64,000 bases of DNA from Cryptomeria japonica (GCF_030272615.1 NC_081413.1:186898669-186962668); one strand, 5' to 3'; counted from the stretch's first letter, positions 33,905 to 46,162 are shown. Notes: generated from the letters alone by a model not told the origin. Translations and numbers: made by a program.

Positions 33905-35100
33905 TGTTGGCATTTTTGATGATTATGTTGTGATTGTCATTGATGGACACACACTTGCTATAAGATCACTTTTTGTATGTATGAGTTATGCTCAACCGAT
34001 ATTTGTTTCAAACCGGTATTATGTTATAGTCTTTAGACTATCGGTGTCTTGCAGAAAATGTTTACCAATCTCAAGCGGCATGAGGACCTCAAGTGGTTCG
34101 AGGATCTCAAGCGGAACGAAGCAAAGGAACTAGAAGTGGCAGTTAACATTTTCCCAGTCTTCATTTCTACCAATCGGTAATCTATTTAATAGTTAAACCA
34201 GTATTACTCTGAGTTACCAACCGGTAATCGGTAAAGTTGTATAAACTAGTAATACTCTATGATGAGTTACGAACCGGTAATTGGTAAAGTTGTATAAACC
34301 GGTAATACTCTGTGATGAGTTAGCAACCGGTATATCTTTGTGATGAGTTACCATCCATCGACACTTTGATGGTGATTTTGTGCCATGTTACCAAATGTGT
34401 CTAGATACAATGAACCTAGGAATTTGCAATGTAATCCTATTGGATCGACAAGAAATCAAATTCCTTTTAAGGACATCATGTCTAGGGTTTTAGTATGTGT
34501 GTAGCTGTTAGGGTTTGTGGTGGTTGATGAGTTCTTGTATGTATGATCTTAACAGAAAAGATCAAGTCTGTATGCTGTAACAAAGTGTGGATTTACTGAA
34601 GACTAAAGTAATGTTGAAATGCATTAGCAATGAGCTATCATGGATCTAACCAAGCAAATTGTGCTATTTGCTAGATCATTCACTTGTTGATTACTTACAT
34701 CTTTGACAAGTTAGAAACCCTTAACCGGGTAGGCCCAGAAAAGCCTTTGTAAATCCTCTAACAAGGTGATTCACATCTATGGATCTAAAATCCTCTCACA
34801 AGGTAGTCTTTAATCGGACTTATCTCCTAACAAAGATTGAGATTCCTAACAGGATCTGTTCTGGTAAAGAACATTGTATGACCTTAACTGGTCTGGTTAC
34901 TATTCTGCAGATAGTTACTTGTGAGTTTCATCTCACCGTGGTTTTTCCCATTTGGGTTTCCATGTCAAAATCTCTTGTGTTATGGTGATTGTGCTTCTGT
35001 GGGTGAATGCCTTACTTGCTGTTTACTACTAGACTGATAAAGTGTTCGAGTTTAGTAATTTTTGGTATACTAATTCACCCCCCCCTCTTAGTATTCATTA
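33905..35100 (+). repeat. 3' LTR of element G
   Basis: TGTTGGCATTTTTGATGATT to GTATTCATTA (expected TCATCA), about 1196 bp. It is followed by the target duplication ATTAA at 35101-35105. The conserved block is at 34934-34973. Confidence 0.9.
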
Positions 35101-35105
35101 ATTAA

Positions 35106-35323
35106 AGTTTCAGATCTGTTGCATTATATCACTGAAGTATTTGGTCAACTGGTAAGGTTTAGTAATGCTGCAACATATTTGTTAAAGTGTCTAAACCGAT
35201 AAATTTTGTGAGTTATTTTCGAGTTGGAAATAAGTTTGGTGAAAGTTTAGTTAATTTTCTATCTACTGATTCACCCCCCCTCTTAGTAGTTGACCAGATC
35301 TTTATAGTTTCATCATATTATCA
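35106..35323 (+). repeat. H LTR1, second part
   Basis: Resumes AGTTTCAGATCTGTTGCATT exactly as in LTR2 at 51093, after removal of G and one ATTAA. It ends TCATCATATTATCA at 35323. Confidence 0.88.
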
Positions 35324-35326
35324 ATA

Positions 35327-35338
35327 AATATCAGAGCA
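35327..35338 (+). other. Decayed primer binding site of H (first unit)
   Basis: AAATATCAGAGC where TGGTATCAGAGC is expected. The sequence after it matches the second unit (51316 onward). Confidence 0.75.
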
Positions 35339-35393
35339 TTCTAGGTCCTCTTGAGTATAAGCCTAACAACTTGAGGAAAAGATCTAGGAGAAA

Positions 35394-37431
35394 ATGATGA
35401 AGAGAGAAGGTCCGAAGTTTAATAGAGATAACTACAGAATCTGGAGTGATAGGATGAAGATTTACATCAAGAGCTTAGGAAGTCAGTATTGGGATTAGGT
35501 TGTTACTAAGTATAACTTGCCTAGTGGAATTATGATAGATGATTAGAAGGAGCAATAGGAGAACAATCAAGCATTGAAGGCCATCATCAGTACCTTGTCA
35601 GATTATGAATATGTTGATGTTCATGGATTGGAGACTGCATATGAAGTTTGGAAGAAATTGGAAGAAATCTATGGCGATGATGAGCATGTAAAGATTGCTA
35701 ATGAAGAGAGTCTCAGAGTAAAATTTGATGACATGAGAATGGCTGAAGCTGAAAACATTCAACAATATGGTTTGAGAATCAAGGAGATAGTTGGAGAAAT
35801 CAAAAGTGTTGGAGGTACAATGGAGGATGCCATTATGGTTAGCAAGGTATTGAGAACCCTTCTACTGGTCTCCGCTATCAGGGTTGCAGCTATTCAAGAA
35901 CTCAAATCTATTGGCAAGACAAAGGTAACTCTTAACTCTATCATTGGTAAATTAACTGCATTTGAATTAAATGGTTTTGATGGAAGTGTTTAGAGGTCAA
36001 AATCTGCATTTAAAGCCTTAGTCTGAACTCCACCAGTAAGGAAAAGTAGAGAAGTAAGTTATAGTCATGAATCTAGATCCAACAGAGAGGTAGATGATGA
36101 AGATAGCCTGATGGAACTCGAAGCATCGTTGGCCAAGCGGTTACCTAGAGGTATCCATAAGTATAGAGGTAAATTACCAGTGAAATGTTTTGTATGTAAC
36201 CGGATAGGACATATTGCTGCTAACTGTCCTAATGGAGATAATGAGGAAAAATGAGATAAATATAGAAATTTTAAAGGAAAGGGAAAAATAAATTGTTTCA
36301 TTGCAGTGGATGAAGGTATTATAGATGAAGAATCCGAGGAAGATACAAAGGAGGACATTGTCTTTGTTGCTATCAAAGAAAACATATCAGATCAGAAGGC
36401 ATTTGTCTCTCACTTAGACAACTCAGATGACTGGATTATAGACAGTGATTGTTCACACCACATGACTGGTGACCGGATCAAGTTTCTAACACTGGACGAA
36501 TTTGATGGAGGTGTTGTCAGATTTGGGAATAACACTCCCTGTATGGTGAAAGGGAAAGGATCCATTTACCTGAATGGTAAGACTAGTACAAATGATGTCT
36601 ACTGGGTTGAAGGTCTAAAACATAATCTTTTGAGTGTTGCTCAACTCAATGACATAGGTTACCCATTAGAATTCAAGAATGGAGTTTGCAAGATCTTTGG
36701 AAGCAAAGGTGAACTGATTGCAATAGGTAAATGAACCAAAGGTAACTTATTTCACTTAAACTCTAAAGTCAATAGTTGGTTGATTGCAAAATTAGAAGAT
36801 AGTTGGCTTTGGCATCAGAGGTTTTTCCATGTGAATTTTGATAGCATTGTAAGAGTCAGCAAGTCAAAATCAATAACAGGTTTGCCACATTTGGACAAAC
36901 TACTGAATTCTTTGTGCAAGGAATGTTAGTTAGGGATAACGAAATCCTCAACCTTGAAGAGAAAATATTTCTCAGTTGAACATTTTCTAGACTTGGTTCA
37001 TACTGACCTATGTGGACCAATGAGGACTAGGAGTATTCAAGGTGATTGATATTTCATGATATTTACCAATGACTGCTCAAGGATGATGTGGGTCACATTC
37101 TTGAAAGACAAGACAAAAGCATTCAAAAAATTTAAGGCATTCAGAGCCTTGGTTGAGAATGAAAGTGGAAGGAAGCTGAAATGTTTGAGAACTGATCAAG
37201 ATGTTGAATTTACTTCAGAGGAATTCACTAGATACTATGAAAACAATGGGATCAAGAGGCAACTATCTGCACCAAGGACACCACAACAGAATGGTATTGT
37301 AGAAAGGAACAACCGGCCAGTGGTTGAAGCTGATAGAACTATGTTAATTCAAGGAGGTGTAGCTAAGACATTTTGGAGAGAAGTTGTTAGCACAACTATT
37401 TATACAATGAACTAGATACCAGTCAAAAGAG
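35394..37431 (+). pseudogene. H first unit: gag, protease, integrase N-terminal part
   Basis: ATG 35394 opens MMKREGPKFNRDNYRIWSDR. Gag is open at 35574-35993 (DVHGLETAYEVWKKLEEIYG). The zinc knuckle near 36190-36230 reads CFVCNRIGHIAANC. The protease region near 36430-36460 reads WIIDSDCSHHMTGD, with D-S-G changed to D-S-D. Integrase N-terminal sequence is at 36790-36930, then FTNDCSRMMWVTFLKDKTKA and RTDQDVEFTSEEF with APRTPQQNGIVERNN (37056-37415). TAG stops include 35496 (CAG in the second unit) and 36927 (CAG in the second unit). At 37431 the frame is broken by G' and resumes at 42441. Confidence 0.88.
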
Positions 37432-38503
37432 TGATGAATACTAAGAGGGGGGGTCAATTAGTATACCAAAAAATACTGAACTCAAACACTTAAACAGTTT
37501 GGTAGATAACCGATATGATAGATTTGCAAATAAGCCGGTTAAGATAAATGCAAACGAAATAGCAAACAAAGCATTCACCCACAAGAGAACAATCACCATA
37601 ACACAAGAAGTTTTGACGTGGAAACCCAAATGGGAAAAACCACGGTAAGTAGAAACTCACAAGTAACTATCTGCAGAATAGAAACTAGACCGGTTAAGGT
37701 CATACAATGTTATTCACCAGAATAGATCCTATTAGGAATCTAGATCTCTGTTAGGAGATAAGTCTTGTTAAAAACTACCTTGTGAGAGGATTTTAGATTC
37801 ACAGTTGTGAACCACCTTGTTAGAGGATTTACAAAGGCTTTGCTAGGCCTACCCGGTTAAGGGTTTCAGACTTGTCAAAGATGTGAGTAATCAACAAGTG
37901 AGTGATCTAGATACTAGCACAATATGCTTGGTTAGATCCATGACAACTCATTATTAATGCATTTCAACATTACTTTAGTCTTCAATATCTCCACACTCCT
38001 ACTCTTCACACGGACCTAATCTTCTCTTCTATGATCGCACATACAAAACCTCATCACCTAAAACCCTAGACATGATGTCCTTATAAAGGAGTCTGATTTC
38101 AAGTCAGTCCAATAGGATTACATTACAAGTTCCTAGGTTTAGTGTATCTAGACACATTTGGTAACATGACACAAAATCACCGCCAAAGTGTTGGTGGATG
38201 ATAACTCATCACAGAAATACCGGTTGGTAACTCATCATAGAGTAATACTAGTTCATACAATTTACTGATTATCGGTTGTCTAAAGTAAAGACTGGAAAAA
38301 TGTTAACTATCGCTTTGTTCCTTCATACCGCTTGAGATCCTCGAACCACTTGAGGTCTTCAGACCGCTTTAGGTCTTTAGTTAGTTTGTGACTGGGAAAC
38401 ATCTTCTGCAAAACATCAATAGTCTAAAGACTATAATAAATAATACCGGTTGAGCATAACTCATACATAAAGAAAGTGATCTCAAAATAAGTGCGTGTCC
38501 ATC
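37432..38503 (-). repeat. 3' LTR of G', outer end deleted
   Basis: Begins TGATGAATACTAAGAGGGGG. It runs to about 38503 (GTGTCCATCAGTGA), after which sequence jumps into ORF2 (GATAGGGTAGAGGCATACCC). The last about 40 bp expected (ending TGCCAACA) are missing. Confidence 0.82.
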
Positions 38504-39561
38504 AGTGATAGGGTAGAGGCATACCCATCTAACATGTCATACATCACCTCATATCCCATAGGTTCTACTTCTTCCTATCTTGGCTCTACTGCTTCCATTA
38601 TGCACTCATCTACTTTAATGGTAAAACAAATGTCCTCTTCATATTTCTTAACAACGTCTCCAGATATCCTCATCCTTTGGCTCATCTTCCACTTGAATTC
38701 ATCAAATTATTTATTCAAGACTTCAGGATATCCAGTTCCCACAGCTTGGAGACTTTCCCTATTTTTTTTGGTGACCGGTTGGTCAATAGACCATTGAATA
38801 TCACTGACTCCTAGGAAATAGCCTTGAAAGTAGAAAAATAGACCTACCAAAAGTTGTACAAATCTGAATCTTAAGGCACTATCCTATTTGATGGACTTCA
38901 AGTTTAATAGAAGTTGCTTGTTCAAATAGGTGCATAGATCAAATGAGGCGTCCTCCTTGATCATTCTGTGGGCAGCATTCACCGCAACATTAAGGACAAA
39001 GTTTATTCGGATAGCATAAAACACTCAGTAGCCGATCACCATACATGCATACTTAACCAAGTCATCCTTGATGGGATTGACAATCATTCCCCTTTGGTCA
39101 CTTAGAGAACCGATGAGCTTAGTCATTTGAGTCTTGATGACTTTCCTAAGTGCTGGCACCTCACCAATGTTGTAGAAACCGGTGACTGCATGAATTGCTT
39201 TCGGTGTTATGTCATGCGTCCACTCCAAGTACATTTTATCACTGTGTACTCTGCTCAAGACGATGTGGATGTGATCTTCCATGAACTCTTCAAGAAAATA
39301 AACAACATTATGTAGTTTCTTCCTCTCTAGGATGCTGTATTTCGGTTTGATTTTCTTGTCATCCTTGCAGAACAAACCTAGCTGGGAGTGAATCACTAGG
39401 GATCCTAGGTCTTCCAATTTATAGTCAATGTACCCTGAAATATTTTCTTCAACAATGACTCTGACAGGTATTTGGGACAGGGCATTGTATTTCATTTTCC
39501 TTTGAATAAATTCAGTTGAGTCCATGGGTACACTAGAGCTGGAGTGCGATGTAGAAGCCAT
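38504..39561 (-). pseudogene. G' ORF2, N-terminal half
   Basis: Start ATG 39561 (MASTSHSSSSVPMDSTEFIQ). It is open to 39025 (178 codons), with the same YIDYKLEDLGSLVIHSQLGL and LVKYACMVIGY blocks as G ORF2. Reading on past stops gives AVNAAHRMIKEDASFDLCTY, an unshifted segment that G has lost, then FVQLLVGLFFYFQGYFLGV and VRISGDVV-like sequence down to the deletion at 38503. Comparison with G shows the ORF2 N-terminal region is a real conserved protein of the family. Confidence 0.75.
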
Positions 39562-39981
39562 GATTGACTGGAATTTTGAGAAATACCTTCATAATTTAAA
39601 AATTTAGGGTTTGCCAATGCAGCTCACGACACACCACTTTGGCTGCACGGTTACCGCTTAGACTTCTTCACTGATAGGTTGAAAATATCTCTAGGTTCTC
39701 CTGCAAGATTTGAATTCTGTTTGAATCGCAAGTCAAATCGCACTTTATCGCTCTGCACTTGAAAAATTCTTTGCTCGAAAACTGATAAGTGAAAATGACT
39801 ATGAAAATTCCTTTTAAACGAATTCTTCACCTACCATAATAAATGCTCCACAAACCCTAATTTTGCCTTTTACTGCTTCACAATCTTCTGTCGATTGACA
39901 GGTAACGTATGATGGTTAAGGTCTTTACCGATATAAACTGGGGGTTCAAATATTTCACCGATATGCTCCCCCAAGCCCTTT
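39562..39981 (-). other. Spacer between G' ORF1 and ORF2
   Basis: Matches 29978-30420 of G in reverse. It includes GGGTTTGCCAATGCAGC near 39607 and the purine motif GGGGGAGCATATCGG (39977-39963, minus strand). No protein. Confidence 0.6.
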
Positions 39982-41269
39982 TTAAAGATCAGTTTGCCGG
40001 TCAGAGACTTCCACACTAGGTACAGAAACCGATTCATCTTGTGACAATTCTTCAGGTTTCTTTTTCCATGTTTTATTCATTCCCGCTTGAAAAATTTTAA
40101 CATCAATCTTCCCTTCTGAAGTGATCACTATATCATCTGATAGTATCTTTCTCGTTTTGTAGGTTCTAGTAGGGTGTCTCGGTTTGTTGCAATGATAGCA
40201 TATCATTTTAGGTGTTCTCCATGGTCCATTTTTCATTCTACCATTCTTCCTTCTACATGTAGCAGTAGTGTGACCACTACCATGACAGATCAAATAGGTT
40301 GCTCTCCAACCGGTTGCCGCTTGATAACCACCACCACCTGACTGATGGTTATAGGCATTGTATCGGTTTGGATTCTGGTTCACAGTGGGTTCCAGGATAA
40401 CTCCTTGAGTCCCTGGAGAGTATCTCCCAGTGTTGTGCATAAAAGACCTGCATTCAAATGCTCTATGCCCAAACTTGTTGCATGCATAACAATTTCCATT
40501 GAATCTATTGGATCTAGGCTTATTGTTTAGAAAATAAGGAAAATTATTGTAGGCCTTATTTCTACACACATTAGCAGTATGTCCTTCCTTGAGACACTTA
40601 AAGAAAAAATGTTTAAACTTTTGCTTACCTTTATCCTTTGATGTTGGTTTCTTCTCTGATGCTACATCTTTTGTTCCAGAGGTCTCACCTTTCTCATAAC
40701 CAGAAAAAACCAAGTCTAGTGGTATTCTTTACCGGTTTTGCTGATTCAAGCTTTTGTTCTAGCTTAACAGTACTCTGATTGAATTTGGCAAGTATTTCCT
40801 TTGACTCAGTGAGTTCCTTGGAAATAGTAGCATTGGATTCCTTCAAGGTTGCATTCTCAGAAATAGCTATGTTTAGTTCACCTTGCATTTCTTCTTTTTC
40901 CACTTTACTCTATTGGAGATGAGCGGTAAGGGCACTGATTTCTTGCTTCATCTTGGAGATCTCATAATCTTTGTCTTTTACCAGATCTTCAGCTTTCCTT
41001 CAGTTCTCAAGCTCTTGACACATTCTGATAGTCAGTCCTTCCAGTTCCCTTCTCTGGTTGGCATTGGATTCATTTAGTTTTTCAGCTTCTTCAACTAGGG
41101 CATCCATGTCTGCTTCATCAAAAGAACTATTTTCAGTAAGCTCCATTAGTTTCTCAGCATGCTCTATTCTTTTTGCTAGAGAGGCTTTATACTTGACTTG
41201 GAGTTCATCATAGGCTTTCTCAGTCTGAGTGAGATGATGAGTAAGTTCCCTCACAGTGTATTCCCCCAT
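39982..41269 (-). pseudogene. G' ORF1: coiled-coil, zinc-knuckle gag-like protein
   Basis: ATG 41269 (MGEYTVRELTHHLTQTEKAY). A coiled-coil part runs to about 40700, with a frameshift near 40700-40710 and a TAG near 40999. Zinc knuckles: FFKCLKEGHTANVC (first Cys lost), CYACNKFGHRAFEC intact, YLICHGSGHTTATC (Tyr for the first Cys, as in G) and a degenerate fourth, CYHCNKPRHPTRTY. Shared loss of the third knuckle's first Cys in both copies suggests it is a property of the family rather than recent decay. Confidence 0.78.
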
Positions 41270-41304
41270 ATCTCCTTCCAAGTGGTTAGACTTATAGAAA
41301 GGTT

Positions 41305-41317
41305 GGCTCTGATACCA
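41305..41317 (-). other. Primer binding site of G' (initiator Met tRNA)
   Basis: The minus strand reads TGGTATCAGAGCC, two bases from the LTR. Confidence 0.92.
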
Positions 41318-41319
41318 AT

Positions 41320-42440
41320 TGATGAATACTAAGAGGGGGGGTGAATTAGTATACCAAAAAACATTGAACTCAAACACTCAAACAATTTGCAAGATAACCG
41401 GTATGACAAATTTGCAAATAAGCTGGTTAAGATAAATGCAAACCAAATAGCAAACAAAGCATTGACCCACAAGAGCACAATCACCATAACACAAGAAGTT
41501 TTGATGTGGAAACCCAAATGGGAAAAACCATGGTGAGCAGAAACTCACAAGTAACTATCTGCATAATAGAAACTAGACCAGTTAAGGTCATACAATGTTC
41601 TTCACCAGAACAGATCCTGTTAGGAATATAGATCTCTGTTAGGAGATAAGTCCTGTTAAAGACTACCTTGTGAGAGGATTTCAGATTCATAGTTGTGAAC
41701 CACCTTGTTAGAGGATTTACAAAGGCTTTGCTAGGCATACCCGGTTAAGGGTTTCAGACTTGTCAAAGATGTGAGTAATCAACAAGTGAGTGATCTAGAT
41801 ACTAGCACAATATGCTTGGTTAGATCCATGACAACTCATTGTTAATGCATTTCAGCATTACTTCAGTCTTCAATATCTCCACACTCCTACTGTTCACATG
41901 GACCTAATCTTCTCTTCTATGATCGCACATATAAAACCCCATCACCTAAAACCCTAGACATGATGTCCTTATAAAGGAGTTTGATTTCATGTCGGTCCAA
42001 TAGGATTACATTACAAGTACCTAGGTTCAGTGCATCTAGACACATTTGGTAACATGACACAAAATCACTGCCAAAGTGTCGGTGGATGATAACTCATCAC
42101 AGAAATACCGGTTGGTAACTCATCATAGAGTAATACCGGTTCATACAATTTACTGATTATCGGTTGTCTAAAGTGAAGATTGGAAAAATGTTAACCACCA
42201 CTTTGTTCCTTCATATCGCTTGAGATCCTCGAACCAGTTGAGGTCTTCATACCGATTTAGGTCTTCAGTCAGTTTGTAACTGGGAAACATCTTCTGCAAA
42301 ACACCGATAGTCTAAAGACTATAATACATAATACCGGTTGGAAAAAATACAGGTTGAGCATAACTCATACATAAAGAAAGTGATCTCAAAACAAGTGTGT
42401 GTCCATCAATGAGAATCCCAACATCATCAAAATGCCAACA
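41320..42440 (-). repeat. 5' LTR of G'
   Basis: TGATGAATACTAAGAGGGGG to ATGCCAACA, about 1121 bp. The outer end is intact and followed by the target duplication AAGAG. Confidence 0.9.
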
Positions 42441-44466
42441 AAGAGTTAAGGATGAAACAACCTACAAATACTGGTATGGTAGATCACCGAATGTCAGTTA
42501 CTTGAAATTTTTTGGTAGCAGACGTTTTATTAAAAGAAGTGATTATATTGGAAAGTTTGATGCCAAAAGTGATGAAGGCATATTTATTGCTTACTCCACC
42601 AAGAGAAAAGATTTCAAGTGCTAAAACAATAGGACTAATAAGATCATTGAAAGTGTCAATGTCCGAGTAGATGAATTTCCTAAAAAATCAGAAGAAACCA
42701 GCAAGAAGGAAGAAGAAGAACCAAACACACTATATTTAGAACTGAAACCAGTAAAGCCAGAAGTTGGAGAACTAAATATAGAAGCCCCATTTCAACCGAA
42801 ATAGGAAGGTCCAACAAAAGATGAAGAAAGTGAAGAAGAAGAACCTGAAAACCAAGATCATGTTATTCCAAGGTATGTTAGACTCAATCATAGCCCCGAT
42901 TAGATTATTGGAGACAAGGATGTAGGTGTGTTAAATAGAAGAAGGCTAAGAGAAAATTATTGTATGATCTCCACCATTGAGCCGGGAACAACAAAATAAT
43001 AATTTGCAGATGAAGACTGGGTCAAGGCAATGGAAGAAGAACTTGATCAGATAGAGAAGAATAATACATGGTCATTAGTACCCAGATAGGAAAACAAGAA
43101 TGTCATAGGTACAAAGTGGGTATTCAGAAACAAATTGAATGAAGATGGAGTAGTGGTTAGGAATAAAGCTAGATTAGTATGCAAAGGATATGCATAAGAG
43201 GAAGGTGAAGATTATGGTGAGACATTTGCACTAGTAGCAAGATTGGAAGGAGTAAGGACTCTACTTGCATTTGCAGCATATTGAGGATTTAAGGTATATG
43301 GAATATTGAAGAAGAAGTCTACATAGAATAGCCAGATGGTTATGCATTATCTGAAGAAAAGGATATGGTGTGCAAGCTTCATAAGACACTATATGGATTG
43401 AAACAAGCACCAAGAGCATGGTATGAAAGATTGCACTCTCACTTAGTAAAGATAGGTTTTAGAGAACCAATGAAGATAGTAACATATATATCAAGACAAA
43501 AGGAGATAAAATACTGGTAAGTGAGGTATTTGTTGATGATATCATTTTTGGAGGTAATGATGATATGTGTCATGATTTTTCTAATGAAATGAAGAATGAA
43601 TTTGAGATGTCACTGGTAGGTGAGATAAAAAAAAATCACAGGCTTTCAAATCCAATAGATGAAGGAAGGTATTTTTATTACTCAATCCAAGTATGTGAAA
43701 GAAGTGTTGAAATTTTTTGGAATGGGAGATTGTAAACCAGTTGGAACACCAATGGTTATAGGCTGTAAATTGTCAAAGGAAGATGATTCTGCACTAGTTG
43801 ATGAAAAGGAATACAGATCCATGATAGGTAAGCTACATTATGTTGTCCATAGAAGACCAAACATTGCTAATGCAGTAGTATTGGTTGCTAGATTTCAGAA
43901 ATATCCAAAGGAGTCACACATGATTGCAACCAAGAGATTTTTTCAGATACTTGAAAGGCACAATAGATTATGGATTATGGTATCCATATGCAGGAGAGTT
44001 TAACTTAAAAGTCTATATTGATGCAGATTGGGCAGGAAAAGTACAACTAGAGGAGCATTTTTTCTTGGAAGCAAATTAGTGTCTTGGAGTAGCAAGAAAC
44101 ATAGTTGTAACTCTCAATCAATAGTATAAGCTGAGTATGTTGCAACTTACATGAATTGTACACAAGCAATTTGGATGAAACACATATTGGAAGGTTTGAA
44201 GCTGAAGATATCAGAATCGGTAAGAATTTTTTGTGATAACACTAGTGCTATAAATATTTTTAAGAACTCGGTGTTGCATGCTAGGACAAAGCATATAGAG
44301 CTGAAGTATTGTTTCCTGAGATAAAAAGTTCAAAGAAAAGATGTATCACTAGAGCATGTTTCCACTAAAGAACAATTGGCATATATTTTTACTAAACCTC
44401 TACCTAAGGATACATTTGAATATATTAGAGGTGAGTTAGGGGTTGTACCCCTACATGAAGTCCATT
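42441..44466 (+). pseudogene. H first unit: integrase end, reverse transcriptase, RNase H
   Basis: Continues the frame broken at 37431: KDETTYKYWYGRSPNVSYLK, then FDAKSDEGIFIAYSTKRKDF (42441-42624). A Glu-rich linker follows (42690-42860). RT runs from about 43010 (DWVKAMEEELDQIEKNN), with LHKTLYGLKQAPRAWYERL near 43380-43435 and the FVDD active site at 43529-43540. RNase H runs from about 43990 to LHEVH at 44466, with TKEQLAYIFTKPLPKDTF near the end. Stops (mostly TAG) and frameshifts are scattered, but every RT and RNase H block can be recognised. Confidence 0.88.
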
Positions 44467-44845
44467 AAGAAGATGTGGAAGACATCAATCCCAAAGCCTA
44501 TTGAAAATCTTGAAGAAGGATTGGTGAAGAAGGGAGCTACTCCACAGGGGGAGCAACTAATTGCAGATCGGTGAAGCATGGATAAGAAACATAATGGTTT
44601 ACCTTCACTTTGGCATTGTTGTCAAAGGGGGAGAAGAAAAGTATATGATTGATAGCCTTATTTGTTAAGGAGAGAAGACAAATTGTAGACCAGTTACTAG
44701 ATAAAGATATGAAGATACAGTTGAAGGTTAGTATATGTTGAAAATGTAAACCAGGATTCCTATACCTATGTATATGCTTTACTCTCAATCATGACAATTA
44801 ATTGGTATTGATATTTTTATTGTCATCAAAGCCAAAGGGGGAGAA
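44467..44845 (+). other. 3' non-coding region of H with three purine tracts
   Basis: CACAGGGGGAGCAACT near 44543-44558, TCAAAGGGGGAGAAG near 44622-44636 and CCAAAGGGGGAGAA at 44832-44845 next to LTR2. This is the same ordered trio as in A, B, C and G. Confidence 0.8.
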
Positions 44846-45673
44846 TCTTGGCATTGCATGAAGATTGTAATGAAGAAGTATAGTGTTGTCATTGATGTCA
44901 ATTACAACCAGTAATGGAGCAGTAAAGCAATTGGTAATGAAACAATAAAGCAACTGGTAATGAAGCAGTAAAGAAACCGGTAATGATGCAGTGATGTTCA
45001 ACCAATAACCCTAACTAGTTGAGAAGCAGAACCCTAACCGATGGAGCTTGGACATCGGTTGTGAAGATCTATGATTGAATGATGATCGATGATGAAGATG
45101 CCATGTAAGCAGGTTGTACGTGATGAATTTTGAAAAGGTTGTGGCATGTAAAGATAACTGTTTATCTTGGGAATGATCAAATGCATAGTATGAAGTGAAA
45201 AATGAGTGATGTGTTAAAAGATTCAAAGTGCGGTGATCTAGGACTCATTGTAGATGGTGAAATTTATTGCATGTAATCTAACGGTCAAGATTGAACTGAT
45301 GTGTTTGTAATCTCTATGAGATTGTAGGGTTTGTGTTGTGTTACCGACCTAATGTGTTTGCTTATAAGGTCGATGATTCGATTCAATGAGTTGTTGGCAA
45401 TTTGATAGAGTGTGGAAGTGATTGTTGTCAAACTAGGAGGTGTGTCTGTAGAATGATGTGAAGGTAGATAGGAGTAGTAAAGCATCTGATTTAGCAAGGA
45501 AGTGCTATTTCCAGATCAGTCAAGAACCTTTTTCTTTCTAACCATTACAGTAGTAAAATCCCTTAACCGGGTAAGCTTTAACAAGCTTTTTGTTGAAATC
45601 CTCTAACCAGGTGATCCATTAGCTTGGATTTGAAATCCTCCACCGAGGTTACCTTTAATAGGGTATTTATAAT
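44846..45673 (+). repeat. H LTR2, first part
   Basis: Begins TCTTGGCATTGCATGAAG (expected TGTTGGCA). It contains the 23-bp repeats from 44906. It is cut at 45673 by element J, and the ATAAT target at 45669-45673 is the left duplication. Confidence 0.87.
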
Positions 45674-46162
45674 TGTTGGATTTTGTCAAGATCAAGAGCT
45701 CAATGAAATGTACAAAATAGAGACACAATATAGGACAAGAATAAACTGTATTCTCATCAATAGAAATGATCAACAATAATGATTCAAAATGTTCAATAGT
45801 TCCATACAATGTAGATGAGCCTGCTTATATAGGCAAGGCTAGGGATATGTATGAGCACACAAATATGACATGTGGCTCAATAAGAAACAAGGGTAGGTAG
45901 GAAATAGGTGTGGGTAGGTAGGAGAAATAATATAATATTCCACATGAGGTGGATCACCCACCGAATGTGGAGTGTAACAACAAGAGTGGAGTGTAACAAC
46001 AAGATCAACACCATAAAAGGTGGAATTTCTCCTACACACACTATCCCAATGTGGCACAAACACCCAAGTGTCTCATACCCAAACTACTATGAAATGCATT
46101 ATCCTAAGTAAACTTAAGTAAAGTGTAATAATATCCATGATGAATAATTATTTACACCAACA
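45674..46162 (-). repeat. 3' LTR of element J
   Basis: TGTTGGATTTTGTCAAGATC to TTTACACCAACA. It contains a direct duplication of GTGGAGTGTAACAACAAGA at 45968-46004, also present in the partner LTR. Confidence 0.95.

Larger units (their letters stand above)
27387..35100 (+). mobile_element. Non-autonomous LTR element G with two ORFs, no pol
   Basis: LTRs are 27387-28646 and 33905-35100, with a primer site at 28649-28661 and a purine tract at 33893-33904. The target duplication ATTAA matches exactly (27382-27386 and 35101-35105), splitting H LTR1. The internal region (about 5.26 kb) encodes a coiled-coil/zinc-knuckle ORF1 and an unrelated ORF2, with no protease, integrase, reverse transcriptase or RNase H. 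Its LTR ends, primer site and triple purine tract are copia-type, so it probably uses copia enzymes in trans. A second copy, G', lies at 37432-42440 in the opposite orientation. Confidence 0.88.
37432..42440 (-). mobile_element. Element G', second copy of the G family, minus strand, deleted
   Basis: LTRs lie at 37432-38503 (3', truncated) and 41320-42440 (5'). Target duplication AAGAG matches exactly (37427-37431 and 42441-42445). It splits the H integrase coding sequence between VKRV and the following KDETTYKYWYG. Compared with G it lacks the second half of ORF2, the purine tracts and the outer end of its 3' LTR. The deletion joins G-equivalent position about 31400 to U3. Confidence 0.88.

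Noticed and set aside
45839-46111. Small open frames of 60-75 codons on both strands of the J LTR
   Set aside because: They are duplicated exactly in both LTRs because the LTRs are near identical, overlap each other, and have no recognisable protein.
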